Below, one piece after another: positions 26,553-38,601 of a DNA stretch of 64,000 nt. Under the pieces are notes generated by a model. It ran no database searches. It worked only from the letters and a program-made list of their open reading frames with translations, and had not been told where the DNA came from. The stretch comes from Bradyrhizobium cenepequi (GTDB lineage Bacteria; Pseudomonadota; Alphaproteobacteria; Rhizobiales; Xanthobacteraceae), in NCBI RefSeq assembly GCF_020329485.1, contig NZ_JAGKJI010000013.1, positions 1 through 64,000 of the forward strand, read 5' to 3'. Each line of letters opens with the position of its first letter. Position 1 is the stretch's first letter. The position numbers and the translations under genes are program-made.

Positions 26553-27146
26553 CTACGTCCCGGCTTTCAGCGCCCTCTCGATCTCGACCTTCAGCACACT
26601 TTCGAAATTCTGCGGCGTTACCGGCCCGACCATCTTGTAGACGATGGTGCCCTCGCGGCCGACGATGAAGGTCTCCGGCACGCCATAGACGCCCCATTCG
26701 ATCGAGGCGCGGCCGTTGGCGTCGACGCCGACCATGCCGAAAGGATTGCCGTAGCGGCCGAGGAAGCGGCGGGCATTGTCGGGTGCATCCTTGTAGTTGA
26801 TGCCGACGAGCTGCAGGCGATTGTCCTTGGCGAGCTCGGTCAAAAGCGGCGCTTCGTCATGGCATGGCACGCACCAGGACGCCCAGACATTGACAAGGCT
26901 GACCTTGCCCTTGAAGGCAGTGGGATCGAGCCCGGGCACCTGCGTGCCATCCCTGACCAGCCCCTCGAGCGCGGGCAGCGCGGTCTGCGGCGCCGGCCGG
27001 CCGATCAGCGCCGATGGAATCTTCGAGGGATCGCCGCCATAGAGTCGCAGCAGGAACAGTGCCGCAAGGGCGGCAAAGACCACCAGCGGCAGCACCACCA
27101 GCCAGCGCCGGCTCCGTGGCGCGGTTTCGGCAACAGGTTCGCTCAT
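26553..27146 (-). CDS. ccmG: Cytochrome c maturation thiol-disulfide reductase CcmG/DsbE
   Basis: Membrane-anchored periplasmic thioredoxin that keeps apocytochrome c cysteines reduced for heme attachment. The 197-residue protein has one N-terminal transmembrane segment (about 15-35) and the WASWCVPCHDEAP active site with Cys92 and Cys95, followed by GINYKDAPDNARRFL, which is typical of CcmG. It is the last gene of the ccmABCDG series and is separated from ccmD by a palindromic repeat block. In B. japonicum I recall this gene as cycX or cycY; the exact name was not checked. Confidence 0.93.
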   Translation of the reverse strand: MSEPVAETAPRSRRWLVVLPLVVFAALAALFLLRLYGGDPSKIPSALIGRPAPQTALPALEGLVRDGTQVPGLDPTAFKGKVSLVNVWASWCVPCHDEAPLLTELAKDNRLQLVGINYKDAPDNARRFLGRYGNPFGMVGVDANGRASIEWGVYGVPETFIVGREGTIVYKMVGPVTPQNFESVLKVEIERALKAGT

Positions 27147-27148
27147 AA

Positions 27149-27184
27149 GATCATGATCCGATTAGACGGGATCGGATCATGATC
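27149..27184. repeat. Perfect 14-bp inverted repeat upstream of ccmG
   Basis: The perfect arms gatcatgatccgat and atcggatcatgatc flank tagacggg. It begins 3 nt upstream of the ccmG start on the minus strand and so would sit over or near its ribosome-binding site. Confidence 0.8.
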
Positions 27185-27198
27185 TCGTCTCTTTGTTT

Positions 27199-27271
27199 GA
27201 GCATGATCTCCGCGCAAATGCTTCGCGTTTGTCGCGAGGAAAACCGGTTTCCACTTTTCCGGATCATGCTC
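27199..27271. repeat. Palindromic repeat (gagcatgatccgg type) abutting the ccmD stop
   Basis: The outer arms gagcatgatc and ggatcatgctc enclose a stretch with aaaaccggtttccacttttcc. Its final base is shared with the ccmD TAG. The same family appears at 45005-45054 and, shortened, at 52807-52833. Confidence 0.85.
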
Positions 27272-27450
27272 TAGATCTCCGCTGCGCCGCGCCCGGAGCG
27301 CCTGACGACGCCGCTGGCCTCGAGCTCGCGCAGCCGCGCCGTCTGCTGGCGATAGTCGACGATGATCCAGACGATCAGCAACACCACCACGGCTGTCACC
27401 AGCCCATAGGATGTCACGATAAAGGAAGCGTAGGGGCCGAGCGCTGCCAT
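27271..27450 (-). CDS. ccmD: Heme exporter protein CcmD
   Basis: A 59-residue single-span membrane protein, with the hydrophobic stretch about 11-31 and a basic C-terminus containing [14 protein letters not shown]. CcmD holds CcmC-CcmE heme complexes and aids release of heme-loaded CcmE. The start overlaps the ccmC stop by one base (TGATG). The size and position between ccmC and ccmG support the assignment although CcmD sequences are weakly conserved. Confidence 0.85.
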   Translation of the reverse strand: MAALGPYASFIVTSYGLVTAVVVLLIVWIIVDYRQQTARLRELEASGVVRRSGRGAAEI

Positions 27451-28181
27451 CACGCCGCCTTTTGATTGGCCTGCATCATCTGCAGGCTGCGCACCCTGCG
27501 GCGCAGGATTTCGTTCCGCATCGCCGCCAGGTGCAGCGTGATGAACAGAAGCGAGAATGCGATCGCCATCACCAGGAGCGGAATCAGGAAGGCATTGTCG
27601 AGCGTCGGTCCGCCCATCCGGATCACGGATGCCGGCTGGTGCAGCGTGTTCCACCAGTCGACCGAGAATTTGATGATGGGGATGTTGATCGCGCCGACAA
27701 GCGTCAGCACCGCGGCGGCGCGCGCCGCGCGGGAGGGATCCTCCACCGCGCGCCACAGCGCAATCAGGCCGAGATACATCAGGAACAGGATCAGCACCGA
27801 GGTGAGCCGGGCGTCCCATTCCCAATAGGTGCCCCACATCGGCCGACCCCAGAGCGAGCCGGTGACGAGGGCGAGGAAGGTGAAGGCGGCGCCGATCGGG
27901 GCCGCAGTCTTGGCCGCGACGTCGGCGAGCGGATGTCGCCATACCAGCGTGCCGAGCGAGGCGACGCTCATGATGCCCCAGACGAACATCGACAACCACG
28001 CGTTCGGCACGTGGATGAACATGATCTTGACCGTCGCACCCTGCTGATAGTCGTCCGGCGCCATCGCCGACTGGTAGAGCCCGATCAGGAGCAGGATCGC
28101 GGTCGCGCCCGCCAGCCACGGCAGCACGCGCGCGGTCAGCGCGAGGAATCTCGTGGGGTTGGCGAGGTCGATCAGGCTCAT
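27450..28181 (-). CDS. ccmC: Heme ABC transporter permease/heme handling protein CcmC
   Basis: A 243-residue inner-membrane protein with six hydrophobic segments and the heme-binding tryptophan-rich motif WGTYWEWD at 116-123; [10 protein letters not shown] is also typical. It transfers heme to CcmE in the periplasm. The gene is preceded by a 72-nt gap after ccmB and coupled to ccmD. Probably the B. japonicum cycZ equivalent, from memory. Confidence 0.94.
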   Translation of the reverse strand: MSLIDLANPTRFLALTARVLPWLAGATAILLLIGLYQSAMAPDDYQQGATVKIMFIHVPNAWLSMFVWGIMSVASLGTLVWRHPLADVAAKTAAPIGAAFTFLALVTGSLWGRPMWGTYWEWDARLTSVLILFLMYLGLIALWRAVEDPSRAARAAAVLTLVGAINIPIIKFSVDWWNTLHQPASVIRMGGPTLDNAFLIPLLVMAIAFSLLFITLHLAAMRNEILRRRVRSLQMMQANQKAA

Positions 28182-28253
28182 GGCTTTCTCTGATAGTCGC
28201 GGCCGGCGTCGCAGGCAATTGGCCCAAAACCTCTCGTGAAGAGTTGATTGACC

Positions 28254-28922
28254 TCAATCCAGCCCGTGCCGCAGGCTGGCGGCTGCGGCAAAAGGCCCGA
28301 CCACGAAGCTCACCAGCGACAGCGCGCACAGGATCGAGAACGGGGTTCCGAACGACAGCGGGCCCGTGATTGCGGCCTGCGAGGCCGCGACGCCGAAAAT
28401 CAGCACCGGAATCGACAGCGGCAGCACCAGCACGGCCAGCAGCAGTCCGCCGCGGTGCAGCGTGACGGCAAGCGCCGCCCCGATCATGCCGGTAAAGGTG
28501 AGCGCCGGTGTTCCGGCCAGCAGCGTCAATGCCACCGCCAGAGTGGCGGTCCCGTCCAGATTAAGCAGCAGCCCGAGCACCGGGGTCGCTACGATCAGCG
28601 GCAGCCCGGCGGCGAGCCAATGCGCCAGCGCCTTTGCCGCACAGGCAAGTTCCAGCGGTGTCCGGCTCATGACGATGAGATCGAGCGAGCCGTCCTCATG
28701 GTCGGCCATGAACAGCCGGTCGAGGGTCAGAAGGCTCGCAAGCAGCGCGCCGAGCCAGAGGATCGCCGGTCCCAGCCGGGTCAGCAGCGCCAGGTCCGGC
28801 CCGACTGCGAAGGGCATCAGCACAGTGACCGTGAGGAAGAACAACACGCCGATCAGCGCACCGCCGCCGACGCGGAGCGCAATCCGGATGTCGCGCCGAA
28901 TCAGTGCCGAGAGCGCGGTCAT
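28254..28922 (-). CDS. ccmB: Heme exporter protein CcmB
   Basis: A 222-residue protein with about six hydrophobic segments and the family features [29 protein letters not shown] and LKRLFMA-like positions. It is the membrane partner of CcmA in the heme/CcmE release step. Start ATG at 28922 overlaps the ccmA stop by four bases (ATGA). The frame continues upstream antisense-independently to 29195 and is rejected there because it overlaps ccmA entirely. Confidence 0.93.
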   Translation of the reverse strand: MTALSALIRRDIRIALRVGGGALIGVLFFLTVTVLMPFAVGPDLALLTRLGPAILWLGALLASLLTLDRLFMADHEDGSLDLIVMSRTPLELACAAKALAHWLAAGLPLIVATPVLGLLLNLDGTATLAVALTLLAGTPALTFTGMIGAALAVTLHRGGLLLAVLVLPLSIPVLIFGVAASQAAITGPLSFGTPFSILCALSLVSFVVGPFAAAASLRHGLD

Positions 28923-29524
28923 GGCGCGGCCCTCATGCGCATTTCCGTTGCGTCGATGCCGAGCGGGGTGTGGGTGGCGGCGATCACGATACCGCCGCGT
29001 GTGAGATGATCGCGCATCAGGCCAACGAAGACGTCCTGGCCTTTGGTGTCGAGCGCGGAGGTCGGTTCGTCCAAAAGCCAGACCGGCCGCCGCACGACCA
29101 AAAGCCGCGCGATCGACAGCCGTCGGCGCTGGCCGGCCGAAAGGTAGGCCGCCGGCAGATGCGTGGCGTGGTCGAGGCTGACCGACGTGAGGCATTGGCC
29201 GACGTCGTCCGCTTCGCCGCCGAGAAAATCCCGCCAGAAGGAAAGATTTTCGAGCACGCTTAAGCCCGGCTTCAGCGCGTCGCGATGGCCGAGATAGTGG
29301 GCCTGCTCGGCCACCGTCAGTTCAGCCTCGCCGCCATCGAGTGTGATCGATCCTTCCGAGGGCACCAGCAGGCCGGCGATCACGCGCAGCAGAGAGGTCT
29401 TGCCGGAGCCGTTGGGGCCGGTGATCGCCAGCGCTTCGCCAGAAGGCGCGGCAAAGCCGAGACCGGCAAACACTTCGCGGCCGCCCCGCACGCATCGCAA
29501 GTCTTTTCCGGAGAGCCGCATCAT
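28919..29524 (-). CDS. ccmA: Heme ABC exporter ATP-binding protein CcmA
   Basis: A 201-residue ABC ATPase that powers CcmE release. It shows the Walker [15 protein letters not shown] near 34-47, the [15 protein letters not shown] signature and Walker [13 protein letters not shown]. First gene of the ccmABCDG series. acnA is divergent, 228 bp upstream; this pairing of the two gene sets matches B. japonicum as I remember it. Confidence 0.93.
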   Translation of the reverse strand: MMRLSGKDLRCVRGGREVFAGLGFAAPSGEALAITGPNGSGKTSLLRVIAGLLVPSEGSITLDGGEAELTVAEQAHYLGHRDALKPGLSVLENLSFWRDFLGGEADDVGQCLTSVSLDHATHLPAAYLSAGQRRRLSIARLLVVRRPVWLLDEPTSALDTKGQDVFVGLMRDHLTRGGIVIAATHTPLGIDATEMRMRAAP

Positions 29525-29752
29525 GCCCCGTCAACGCCCTCTAATAATCTTTCGCTAGCCGTTGAGAATTTTTGGGTGGCGCAACGCTGCGGCACGCTTG
29601 TCGGTGTGGCGGCGCTTCTAGAAAGATTCTATAAGCCCCGGAACTTGATGCAGCACACACCAGCGGTCCCCGCAAGCCGGGAAGCCGACCTCGCCGCTGC
29701 CGGTAGAAAAATACCCTTACCGGGTATAACGGAATAAGTGGGATTTCCTCGC

Positions 29753-32473
<2,721 letters not shown>

Positions 32474-32526
32474 CGCGGATTTGTGATCGGTGTCTCACTG
32501 CTACGTGAATGGCTAGAGAAATGCGG

Positions 32527-32550
32527 GCGGCCTATGAAAAAGGCCGCTTT
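32527..32550 (+). terminator. Rho-independent terminator of acnA
   Basis: A 7-bp stem gcggcct / aggccgc with an atgaaaa loop is followed by ttt, 53 nt after the acnA stop. Short T-run, but well placed. Confidence 0.7.
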
Positions 32551-32633
32551 CGCACGTCAGGGGCATACTCTCCAGGGTCGTCTCTCATGCCCCGTACAAG
32601 TACGGATGGAAATCATCACGATCGGTCCTCACT

Positions 32634-33392
32634 ATGACAGCGATGATGGCCTATAATCGTCTTTCGCTTTGGTCCAGTGCGCTGAGTGTTTGCGCCATTA
32701 TCGCGATCATCCGACCCGCCCACGCCGATCCGCGTGCGGTCGTCGAACTGTTCACCTCGCAAGGTTGTTCGTCCTGCCCGCCCGCCGACAAGATCATCGG
32801 CGAGCTTGCCAAGGACCCGAGCGTCATCGCGCTCAGCATGCCGATCGACTATTGGGATTATCTCGGCTGGAAGGACACGCTGGCCGATTCGCGCTTCAGC
32901 GCGCGCCAGAAAGCTTATTCTCACGTGCGCGGCGACCGCGACGTCTATACGCCGCAAGTCATCGTCAATGGATCGGCCAAGGTGATCGGCAGCGATCGCG
33001 CCGGCATCGAGACCGCGATGAAGGATACTGCGACCGAGGGCGTAATGTCGGTGCCGGTAACCATGTCGCTGTCCGGCAAGCAGATCAATGTCTCGGTGGC
33101 GGCGAGCAGCGCGCCGCGTGTCAAGCATGGCGAAGTCTGGATCTGCTCGATCTCGAAGGCGGTGCCGATCTCGATCGGGCGCGGCGAGAATCGCGGCCGC
33201 GAGGTCACCTACCACAACGTGGTGCGTAGTTTCCTGAAGGTCGGCGATTGGAATGGCAGCGCGGGAAGCTGGACCGTGCCGATCGAGAACATCTCGCGTG
33301 AAGGCGTCGATGCCGCCGTTGTCTATGTCCAGGACGGCAATCGCGACAAGCCGGGCCCGATGCTCGGCGCAGCCATGACCTCTCTTCGGTAA
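32634..33392 (+). CDS. Exported DUF1223 thioredoxin-like protein
   Basis: A 252-residue protein with a hydrophobic N-terminus (about 9-31, ending AHA), then a DUF1223 domain: VELFTSQGCSSCPPADK with Cys45 and Cys48, and later MPIDYWDYLGWKD, DVYTPQVIVNG. The CSSC pair recalls a thioredoxin active site, but reductase activity is unproven for this family. It is probably periplasmic. ATGs at 32634, 32643 and 32646 are all possible. The gene follows the acnA terminator. Confidence 0.88.
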   Translation: MTAMMAYNRLSLWSSALSVCAIIAIIRPAHADPRAVVELFTSQGCSSCPPADKIIGELAKDPSVIALSMPIDYWDYLGWKDTLADSRFSARQKAYSHVRGDRDVYTPQVIVNGSAKVIGSDRAGIETAMKDTATEGVMSVPVTMSLSGKQINVSVAASSAPRVKHGEVWICSISKAVPISIGRGENRGREVTYHNVVRSFLKVGDWNGSAGSWTVPIENISREGVDAAVVYVQDGNRDKPGPMLGAAMTSLR

Positions 33393-33868
33393 AGATCGAG
33401 CTTAGACCCTTTCGTCATTGCGCGTTTAACGCGAGCCTCGAACCTCGCTCCATCACATCTGGATTACGGATTCGCGCAGAGCCGGCCGCTCGGCGGCGCA
33501 ACGGGTCGGCCGCCTATGAATGGCGTTTGGAGACAAAGCTGGAAGCGGTGGAGCCCAAAAAAGAAAAGGACCAACTCTCGTTGGCCCAGTCAAAAGGGAG
33601 TTAACTCCCCTGCGAACAGGCCCGATCCCGACGACCCCGGGGGGCTGGGGGCTGAGGAATCCGGAACCGAAAGGACCGGGCCAACGCAGGATTTCCTTCT
33701 CGCAAGGCAGCGGGGCGGGCGATGGGCGGAAGTGGGGCAGCAATAAGATTCTTTCTAACGATACTGTGACTCTGCAAAATTCTCCCACATCGTCGCGTGG
33801 CAGCCTCGAACCCTTGCGGTGCTGGCTGGTTAGCGCAATCATGTCAGTCGGATGACAGGAGGCGCTTG
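33393..33868. other. Gene-free stretch of 476 bases before the DUF2794 gene
   Basis: No supported gene. Two small hairpins lie close together: gggagttaactccc (33596-33609) and ccaactctcgttgg (33571-33584). Read on the minus strand both are followed by T-rich tracts (ttttga, and a T-rich run over 33557-33570), resembling two stacked terminators although no minus-strand gene precedes them nearby. The last 60 bases hold the DUF2794 promoter region. Confidence 0.55.
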
Positions 33869-34234
33869 ATGATATCGGAGGACACCGATCCAAGCGGGCT
33901 TCGCGCGGCGGCGCGGCCCGCCGCCATAAGCCCACTACAGAACCGCGTCACGTTCAATCGTTTCGAACTCAACCGCATCCTCAATCTCTATGGCCGCATG
34001 GTCGCCGATGGCGAGTGGCGTGATTACGCCATCGATTTCCTGAGGGATCGCGCCGTGTTCTCGGTGTTCCGCCGCTCCTCCGAAGTCCCGATCTACCGAA
34101 TCGAGAAGGACCCGCGGCTCGCCCGCAAGCAGGGCATGTACAGCGTGATCTCGGCGACCGGCCTGATCCTGCGCCGCGGCCATGAGCTGGAGCGCGTGTT
34201 GCTCGTGATCGACCGCAAGCTGGCGGTCGTGTAG
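33869..34234 (+). CDS. DUF2794 protein
   Basis: A 121-residue protein with no signal peptide, matching the short alphaproteobacterial DUF2794 family: FNRFELNRILNLYGRMVADGEWRDYAIDF and the AVFSVFRRSSEVPIYRIEKDP body are its conserved core. No catalytic motif is visible; the function of the family is unknown. The ATG at 33869 follows caggaggc; the frame is open to 33797. The N-terminal 25 residues are variable and Ala/Arg-rich. Confidence 0.85.
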   Translation: MISEDTDPSGLRAAARPAAISPLQNRVTFNRFELNRILNLYGRMVADGEWRDYAIDFLRDRAVFSVFRRSSEVPIYRIEKDPRLARKQGMYSVISATGLILRRGHELERVLLVIDRKLAVV

Positions 34235-34238
34235 CGAG

Positions 34239-34784
34239 CTAACGCCGTCCCGGATCCCCGGTCGGCACCGTGGTCGCGCCGTCGCCGAGCGCGCGCTGCA
34301 TCATCACCGTGTCGAGCCAGCGGCCGAACTTGAGGCCGACGCTGGGGTGGGTTCCGATCAGCGTGAAACCAGTCCTGGCGTGAACACCGATCGAGCCGGC
34401 GTTGGCGGAATCACCGATCACCGCGATCATCTGCCGGTAGCCGCGGGCCTCGCATTCGGCGATCAGTCGCTGCATCAGTTGCACGCCGATGCCGCGGCGC
34501 TGGATCGAGGGATCCAGATAGATCGAGTTCTCCACCGTGAAGCGATAGGCCGGGCGTGGGCGGTAGGCGCCGGCGTAGGCGTAGCCGCCCACGCGTCCGT
34601 CAAGGACGGCGACAAGATAGGGGAAGCCGCCATCTGCCAGCGCCCGAAAGCGGCGCGTCATCTCTGCCAGGTCGGGCGGGGCCAGCTCGAACGTCGCGGT
34701 GCCGAAGCGCACGGCGTGCTCGTAAATCGCGGTGACGGAGGGAAGGTCGGCCTCGGTGGCGGGCCTGATCTCGGCTGAGGACAT
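34239..34784 (-). CDS. GNAT acetyltransferase, phosphinothricin N-acetyltransferase-like
   Basis: A 181-residue GNAT-fold enzyme transferring acetyl from acetyl-CoA to an amine. IRPATEADLPSVTAIYEHAV, the ATFELAPPDLAEMTRRF segment, and the acetyl-CoA loop IQRRGIGVQLMQRLI match the Pat/YncA branch, whose members acetylate phosphinothricin, methionine sulfone or related amino-acid analogues. True substrate not assignable. It is convergent with the DUF2794 gene, 4 nt from its stop. Confidence 0.88.
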   Translation of the reverse strand: MSSAEIRPATEADLPSVTAIYEHAVRFGTATFELAPPDLAEMTRRFRALADGGFPYLVAVLDGRVGGYAYAGAYRPRPAYRFTVENSIYLDPSIQRRGIGVQLMQRLIAECEARGYRQMIAVIGDSANAGSIGVHARTGFTLIGTHPSVGLKFGRWLDTVMMQRALGDGATTVPTGDPGRR

Positions 34785-34841
34785 GGCGGCAAGATAGCAG
34801 CGGACCTGCGGGGATCAACGCTCTTCGTTCCCATCCTGCCC

Positions 34842-34930
34842 CGTCATGGCCGGGCTTGACCCGGCCATCCACGTCTTTCTCGCCATTGGCTACAAAGGAG
34901 TGGATGCCCGGGACGAGCCCGGGCATGACG
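34842..34930. repeat. Palindromic repeat (cgggcttgacccgg type)
   Basis: The arms cgtcatggccgggcttgacc and its inverse (gacgagcccgggcatgacg) pair imperfectly over about 30 bp. It lies upstream of the GNAT gene and downstream of the Bax-inhibitor terminator, on the boundary of two minus-strand genes. Same family as 13351-13439. Confidence 0.8.
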
Positions 34931-34946
34931 GACAGAGTGCACAAAC

Positions 34947-34973
34947 AAAAGCCCCGGCGGTGAGGCCGGGGCT
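34947..34973 (-). terminator. Rho-independent terminator of Bax inhibitor-like gene
   Basis: On the minus strand a perfect 9-bp stem agccccggc / gccggggct is followed by tttgtttg. It begins 27 nt downstream of the gene stop. Confidence 0.88.
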
Positions 34974-34999
34974 TCGATCGATGGTTCTAGCGGAGACGC

Positions 35000-35791
35000 T
35001 TAGTCGCGCTGTCCAAGGAGCTGCAGCAGCAGCGTGAACAAGTTGATGAAGTTCAGATAGAGCGAGAGTGCGCCGGTGATCGCCGCACGCTCGGCCATCG
35101 CGCCACCCTGCGAGGCGTAGCCGTAGATATAGTCGTTCTTCAGCCGCTGGGTATCCCAGGCGGTAAGGCCCGCGAACACCAGCACGCCGACCACCGAAAC
35201 GACGAACTGCAGGGCCGAGCTTGCCAGGAACAGGTTGACCAGGCTCGCGATGATGACGCCGATCAGGCCCATGAACAGGAACGAACCCATGCCGCTCATG
35301 TCACGCTTGGTGGTGTAGCCGTAGAGGCTGAGCGCACCGAAGGTCGCCGCGGTGATGAAGAACACCCGCACGATCGAGGTGTGCGTGTACACCAGGAAGA
35401 TCGACGACAGCGACAGGCCCATCAGCGCCGAGAACACCCAGAACAGGAGCTGGGCGGTCGCGGGCTGCAGCCGGTTGATGCCGGCCGAGATCACGAACAC
35501 CATCGCCAGCGGCGCCAGGATGAACAGCCACTTCAGCGGGCTGACGAACATCGCATAACCGAACTGCGTCAGATAGGCGCTGCCGAACTTCGCGACGGCT
35601 GCGGACGGATCCCCCGTCACCGCCGCCATATAGACGCCGAGCGCGGCGAGGCCCGTGATCGCGAGGCCGATGGTCATGTAGTTGTAGATGCGCAGCATGT
35701 AGGCGCGCAGACCGGCGTCGACCGTCGCAGTGTCAATGCGACCGGCGGCCCGGCCGAAGGGAGAAGCATAGTTACGGTCTAGGTCCGACAT
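35000..35791 (-). CDS. Bax inhibitor-1/YccA family membrane protein
   Basis: A 263-residue protein with about seven hydrophobic segments and the BI-1 features LRAYMLRIYNYMTIGLAIT near the N-terminus and LTAWDTQRLKNDY before the last helix, followed by the long terminal hydrophobic segment. Bacterial BI-1 homologues such as YbhL and YccA conduct or modulate Ca2+/proton flux or bind FtsH; which applies is unknown. It is a single gene with its own terminator. Confidence 0.93.
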   Translation of the reverse strand: MSDLDRNYASPFGRAAGRIDTATVDAGLRAYMLRIYNYMTIGLAITGLAALGVYMAAVTGDPSAAVAKFGSAYLTQFGYAMFVSPLKWLFILAPLAMVFVISAGINRLQPATAQLLFWVFSALMGLSLSSIFLVYTHTSIVRVFFITAATFGALSLYGYTTKRDMSGMGSFLFMGLIGVIIASLVNLFLASSALQFVVSVVGVLVFAGLTAWDTQRLKNDYIYGYASQGGAMAERAAITGALSLYLNFINLFTLLLQLLGQRD

Positions 35792-36030
35792 TGTCGAATT
35801 CCCGTGGTTGTTCCGGTCGCAAGGGATTTGCGGCGCCGGCTGTAAATCTATCTCAGATGGCGCGGCCTGCGGACATTAAAATCCGTGTCATCAAACCGTC
35901 CATCCGACCCAAGCTGTATGTGGGAAACTAACACAACCGCCGCAAGCTTCCACGCGCGGCTGAATGTCGCTCTGGGCCTCGTTTCGAGGCAAAACCGGCA
36001 TTAACGCTCCTCGTTCCCCGCTTCAAATTG
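35792..36030. other. Intergenic region upstream of Bax inhibitor-like gene
   Basis: This 239-base region separates the minus-strand BI-1 gene start from the stop of the minus-strand ABC permease. No repeat of the main families, no hairpin with a T-run and no ORF is supported. It should hold the BI-1 promoter; I cannot name an operator. Confidence 0.4.
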
Positions 36031-38601
36031 TCACAAATTCCGCAACACTGCGGCAGGCTTCCGGTTCAAGGCGAGCAGCGTGCCGGCGAGCCCCAGCCCG
36101 ATCGTGACGATCAGTGCCGCGACCACGACCGCCGCGGCGCTGCCGGCCTGCCAGACGAAGCTCAGCGTCATCAGGCGGGTGACGATCAGCCAGGCGGCGA
36201 TCGAGCCGGCGAACACGCCGAATAGCGCGGTGGCAAAGCCGATCATCAGGTATTCGAGCGCATAGGCACCCAGCAGGCGGGCGCGGGTGGCGCCGAGCGT
36301 CTTCAGGATCACGGCGTCATAGACGCGGTGGCGATGGCCGGCGGCGAGCGCGCCGCCCAGCACGAGGATGGCCGAGATCAGCGTCACCGCGCTGGCGCCG
36401 CGGATCGCCAGCACGAGATTGGTGACAACGCTGCCGATGGTCTCCAGCGCCTCGCGGACCCGAACGCTCGTCACCATCGGAAAAGCGTCGGCGACCTGCT
36501 TGATGATGCGGGCATCGTCGGAAGGAGACGGATGCGCCTCGGTCAAGGTCGCCACATGGCTGTGCGGGGCGCCCTTGAAGGCGTTCGGCGAAAACACCAG
36601 CACGAAATTGATGCCAAGTCCCTGCCAGTCGATGTTGCGGAGGTTGGCGATCTTCGCCGAAATGTCGCGGCCGAGCACGTTGACGACGATTTCGTCGCCG
36701 ATTTTGAGCCGCAGTCCGTCGGCGATCTTCTTCTCCATCGAGACCAGCGGCGGGCCATGATAGTCGGCACCCCACCATTCGCCCTCGACAATCTTCGAGC
36801 CTTTGGGAACCTCGCCGGTGTAGGTCAGGCCGCGGTCGCTCTGCAGCACCCATTCGGCGTCGAGCGATGGCTTCAGCTCGTCCGCCTTGACGCCGCGGGC
36901 GGCAACGATGCGCCCACGCAGCATCGGGACATCTTCGACCGTGCCGTCCGGCGTGGTCTGCTTGAGGAAGGCGCTGAACCGGTCGGCCTCGGTGGAGGGA
37001 ATATCAATGAAAAAGAACGACGGTGCGCGATCGGGCAAGGCGGCCAGGAACTGCCGGCGCAGATTGCCATCGATCTGTGTAATGGTGACGAGCACCGCGA
37101 GCCCTAGGCCAAGCGAGAGCACAACTGATGGCGTTAGCGCGCCGGGACGGTGGATGTTGGCAACGGCCAGCCGCACCATGGTGACGCGGCTGCGCGGCAG
37201 ACGCCGCGCCAGCGCCATCAGGCCGGCAGCGATCAAGCGGAGCAGCACGAAGACTGCGATGGAGGAGGCGACGAACACGGCGGCGACGCGCTTGTCGTAG
37301 GAAAGTCCGATCGCAACCGCGATCAGCAGCGCGATCACCGCTGCCATCAGCGCCACATAGCTCCAGCGCGGCCAGTGCCATTCACTCGCTACCGCGTCGC
37401 GGAACAGCGCCGCCACTGGCACGTCGTGCACCCGGCCGAGCGGCCACAGCCCGAACGCCAGCGCGGTCAACAGACCGTAGACGAACGACAGTGCAAGTTC
37501 ATCGGGATGCAGTGCCGGGACCACGGGCAGCGGCAGCAGCTTGCCGAATACGCCGACAATGACGAACGGCAGCGCCGCGCCGAGCACAAGCCCGATCACC
37601 GAGCCGATGGTGGCGAGCACGATCACCTGGGTCAGATAGATCGCGAAGACGTCGCGGCCTGTGGCGCCGAGCGCCTTGAAGGAAGCAATAACGTCGCGCC
37701 GGCGATCGATGTGACTTTTGACGGCGTTGGCGACGCCGACGCCGCCGACCAGGAGCGCGGCGAGACCGACCAGAGTCAGGAACTGGGTGAAGCGGTTGAT
37801 GTTGCGTTCGAGCTGTGGCGAGGCGTTGTCGCGGCTGCGGATCTCCCAGCCGGCTTCGGGCAGCGCATCGCGCGCGCTATCGATGAAGGTGGCGGTCGCG
37901 CGGTCGTCATTGGCATTGGCCGGCAGCTTCACACGGTAGATCCAGCGCACCAGGCTGCCGGGCTGCAGCAACCCGGTTGCACGCAAGCCCGCCTCGTTGA
38001 CGAGAAAGCGGGGTCCAAGGCCGACGCCGCCAACGAGCTTGTCCGGCTCGGCTTCGATCATGCTGCGAATCTGGAACGTGGCACCGCCAATGGCGACGTG
38101 GTCACCGAGCTTCAGGTCAAGCCGCGCCAGCAAGGTCGAATCGACGCCAGCGCCGAACACGCCGTCACGCTCGGCGAGGAGGTCGGGGACCGGCATCTTC
38201 GGATTGAGCGTTAGTTGGCCGAGCAAAGGATAAGATCCGTCGACGGCCTTGATCTCGACCAGAGCCAGCGTGCCCGCGCCATTGCGCGCCATTGCGCGCA
38301 GCGTTGCCGCGACCGAGACGTCGCCATGCGTGCGCAGGAACGCGATTTCGGCTGGCTTGGCCTCGCGCTGCATCAAGTAAAAGCTGACGTCGCCGCCGAG
38401 CAGCGTCCGGCCCTCGCGCGTGAGCCCTTCGCTCAGGCTTGCCGCCACCGAGCCGACACCGGCGATGGCCATCACGCCGAGCGCGATGCAGGCGATGAAG
38501 ACATAGAAGCCGCGCAGGCCGCCGCGCAACTCGCGCAGCGCGTAGCGGAGCGCAAGCGACGGTGCGCGGCTTGTCGTAGCGGTCTCGACGGCAATGCTCA
38601 T
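36031..38601 (-). CDS. FtsX-like ABC transporter permease (YbbP type)
   Basis: An 856-residue membrane protein with two MacB/FtsX-type permease modules: an N-terminal transmembrane helix and periplasmic domain (about 40-260), a first transmembrane block (about 270-480), a second periplasmic domain and a final block (about 730-850). The order matches the E. coli YbbP type. Its start overlaps the ATPase gene stop by four bases and the TesA gene is divergent next door, the same gene grouping as E. coli ybbAP-tesA. The exported substrate is unknown; relatives handle lipid or envelope substrates. Confidence 0.92.
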   Translation of the reverse strand: MSIAVETATTSRAPSLALRYALRELRGGLRGFYVFIACIALGVMAIAGVGSVAASLSEGLTREGRTLLGGDVSFYLMQREAKPAEIAFLRTHGDVSVAATLRAMARNGAGTLALVEIKAVDGSYPLLGQLTLNPKMPVPDLLAERDGVFGAGVDSTLLARLDLKLGDHVAIGGATFQIRSMIEAEPDKLVGGVGLGPRFLVNEAGLRATGLLQPGSLVRWIYRVKLPANANDDRATATFIDSARDALPEAGWEIRSRDNASPQLERNINRFTQFLTLVGLAALLVGGVGVANAVKSHIDRRRDVIASFKALGATGRDVFAIYLTQVIVLATIGSVIGLVLGAALPFVIVGVFGKLLPLPVVPALHPDELALSFVYGLLTALAFGLWPLGRVHDVPVAALFRDAVASEWHWPRWSYVALMAAVIALLIAVAIGLSYDKRVAAVFVASSIAVFVLLRLIAAGLMALARRLPRSRVTMVRLAVANIHRPGALTPSVVLSLGLGLAVLVTITQIDGNLRRQFLAALPDRAPSFFFIDIPSTEADRFSAFLKQTTPDGTVEDVPMLRGRIVAARGVKADELKPSLDAEWVLQSDRGLTYTGEVPKGSKIVEGEWWGADYHGPPLVSMEKKIADGLRLKIGDEIVVNVLGRDISAKIANLRNIDWQGLGINFVLVFSPNAFKGAPHSHVATLTEAHPSPSDDARIIKQVADAFPMVTSVRVREALETIGSVVTNLVLAIRGASAVTLISAILVLGGALAAGHRHRVYDAVILKTLGATRARLLGAYALEYLMIGFATALFGVFAGSIAAWLIVTRLMTLSFVWQAGSAAAVVVAALIVTIGLGLAGTLLALNRKPAAVLRNL

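Noticed and set aside
33453..33935. 160-codon minus-strand frame in the gap before the DUF2794 gene
   Set aside because: It overlaps the start of the DUF2794 gene, has Pro/Leu/Arg-rich composition, no domain, and includes the small hairpins.
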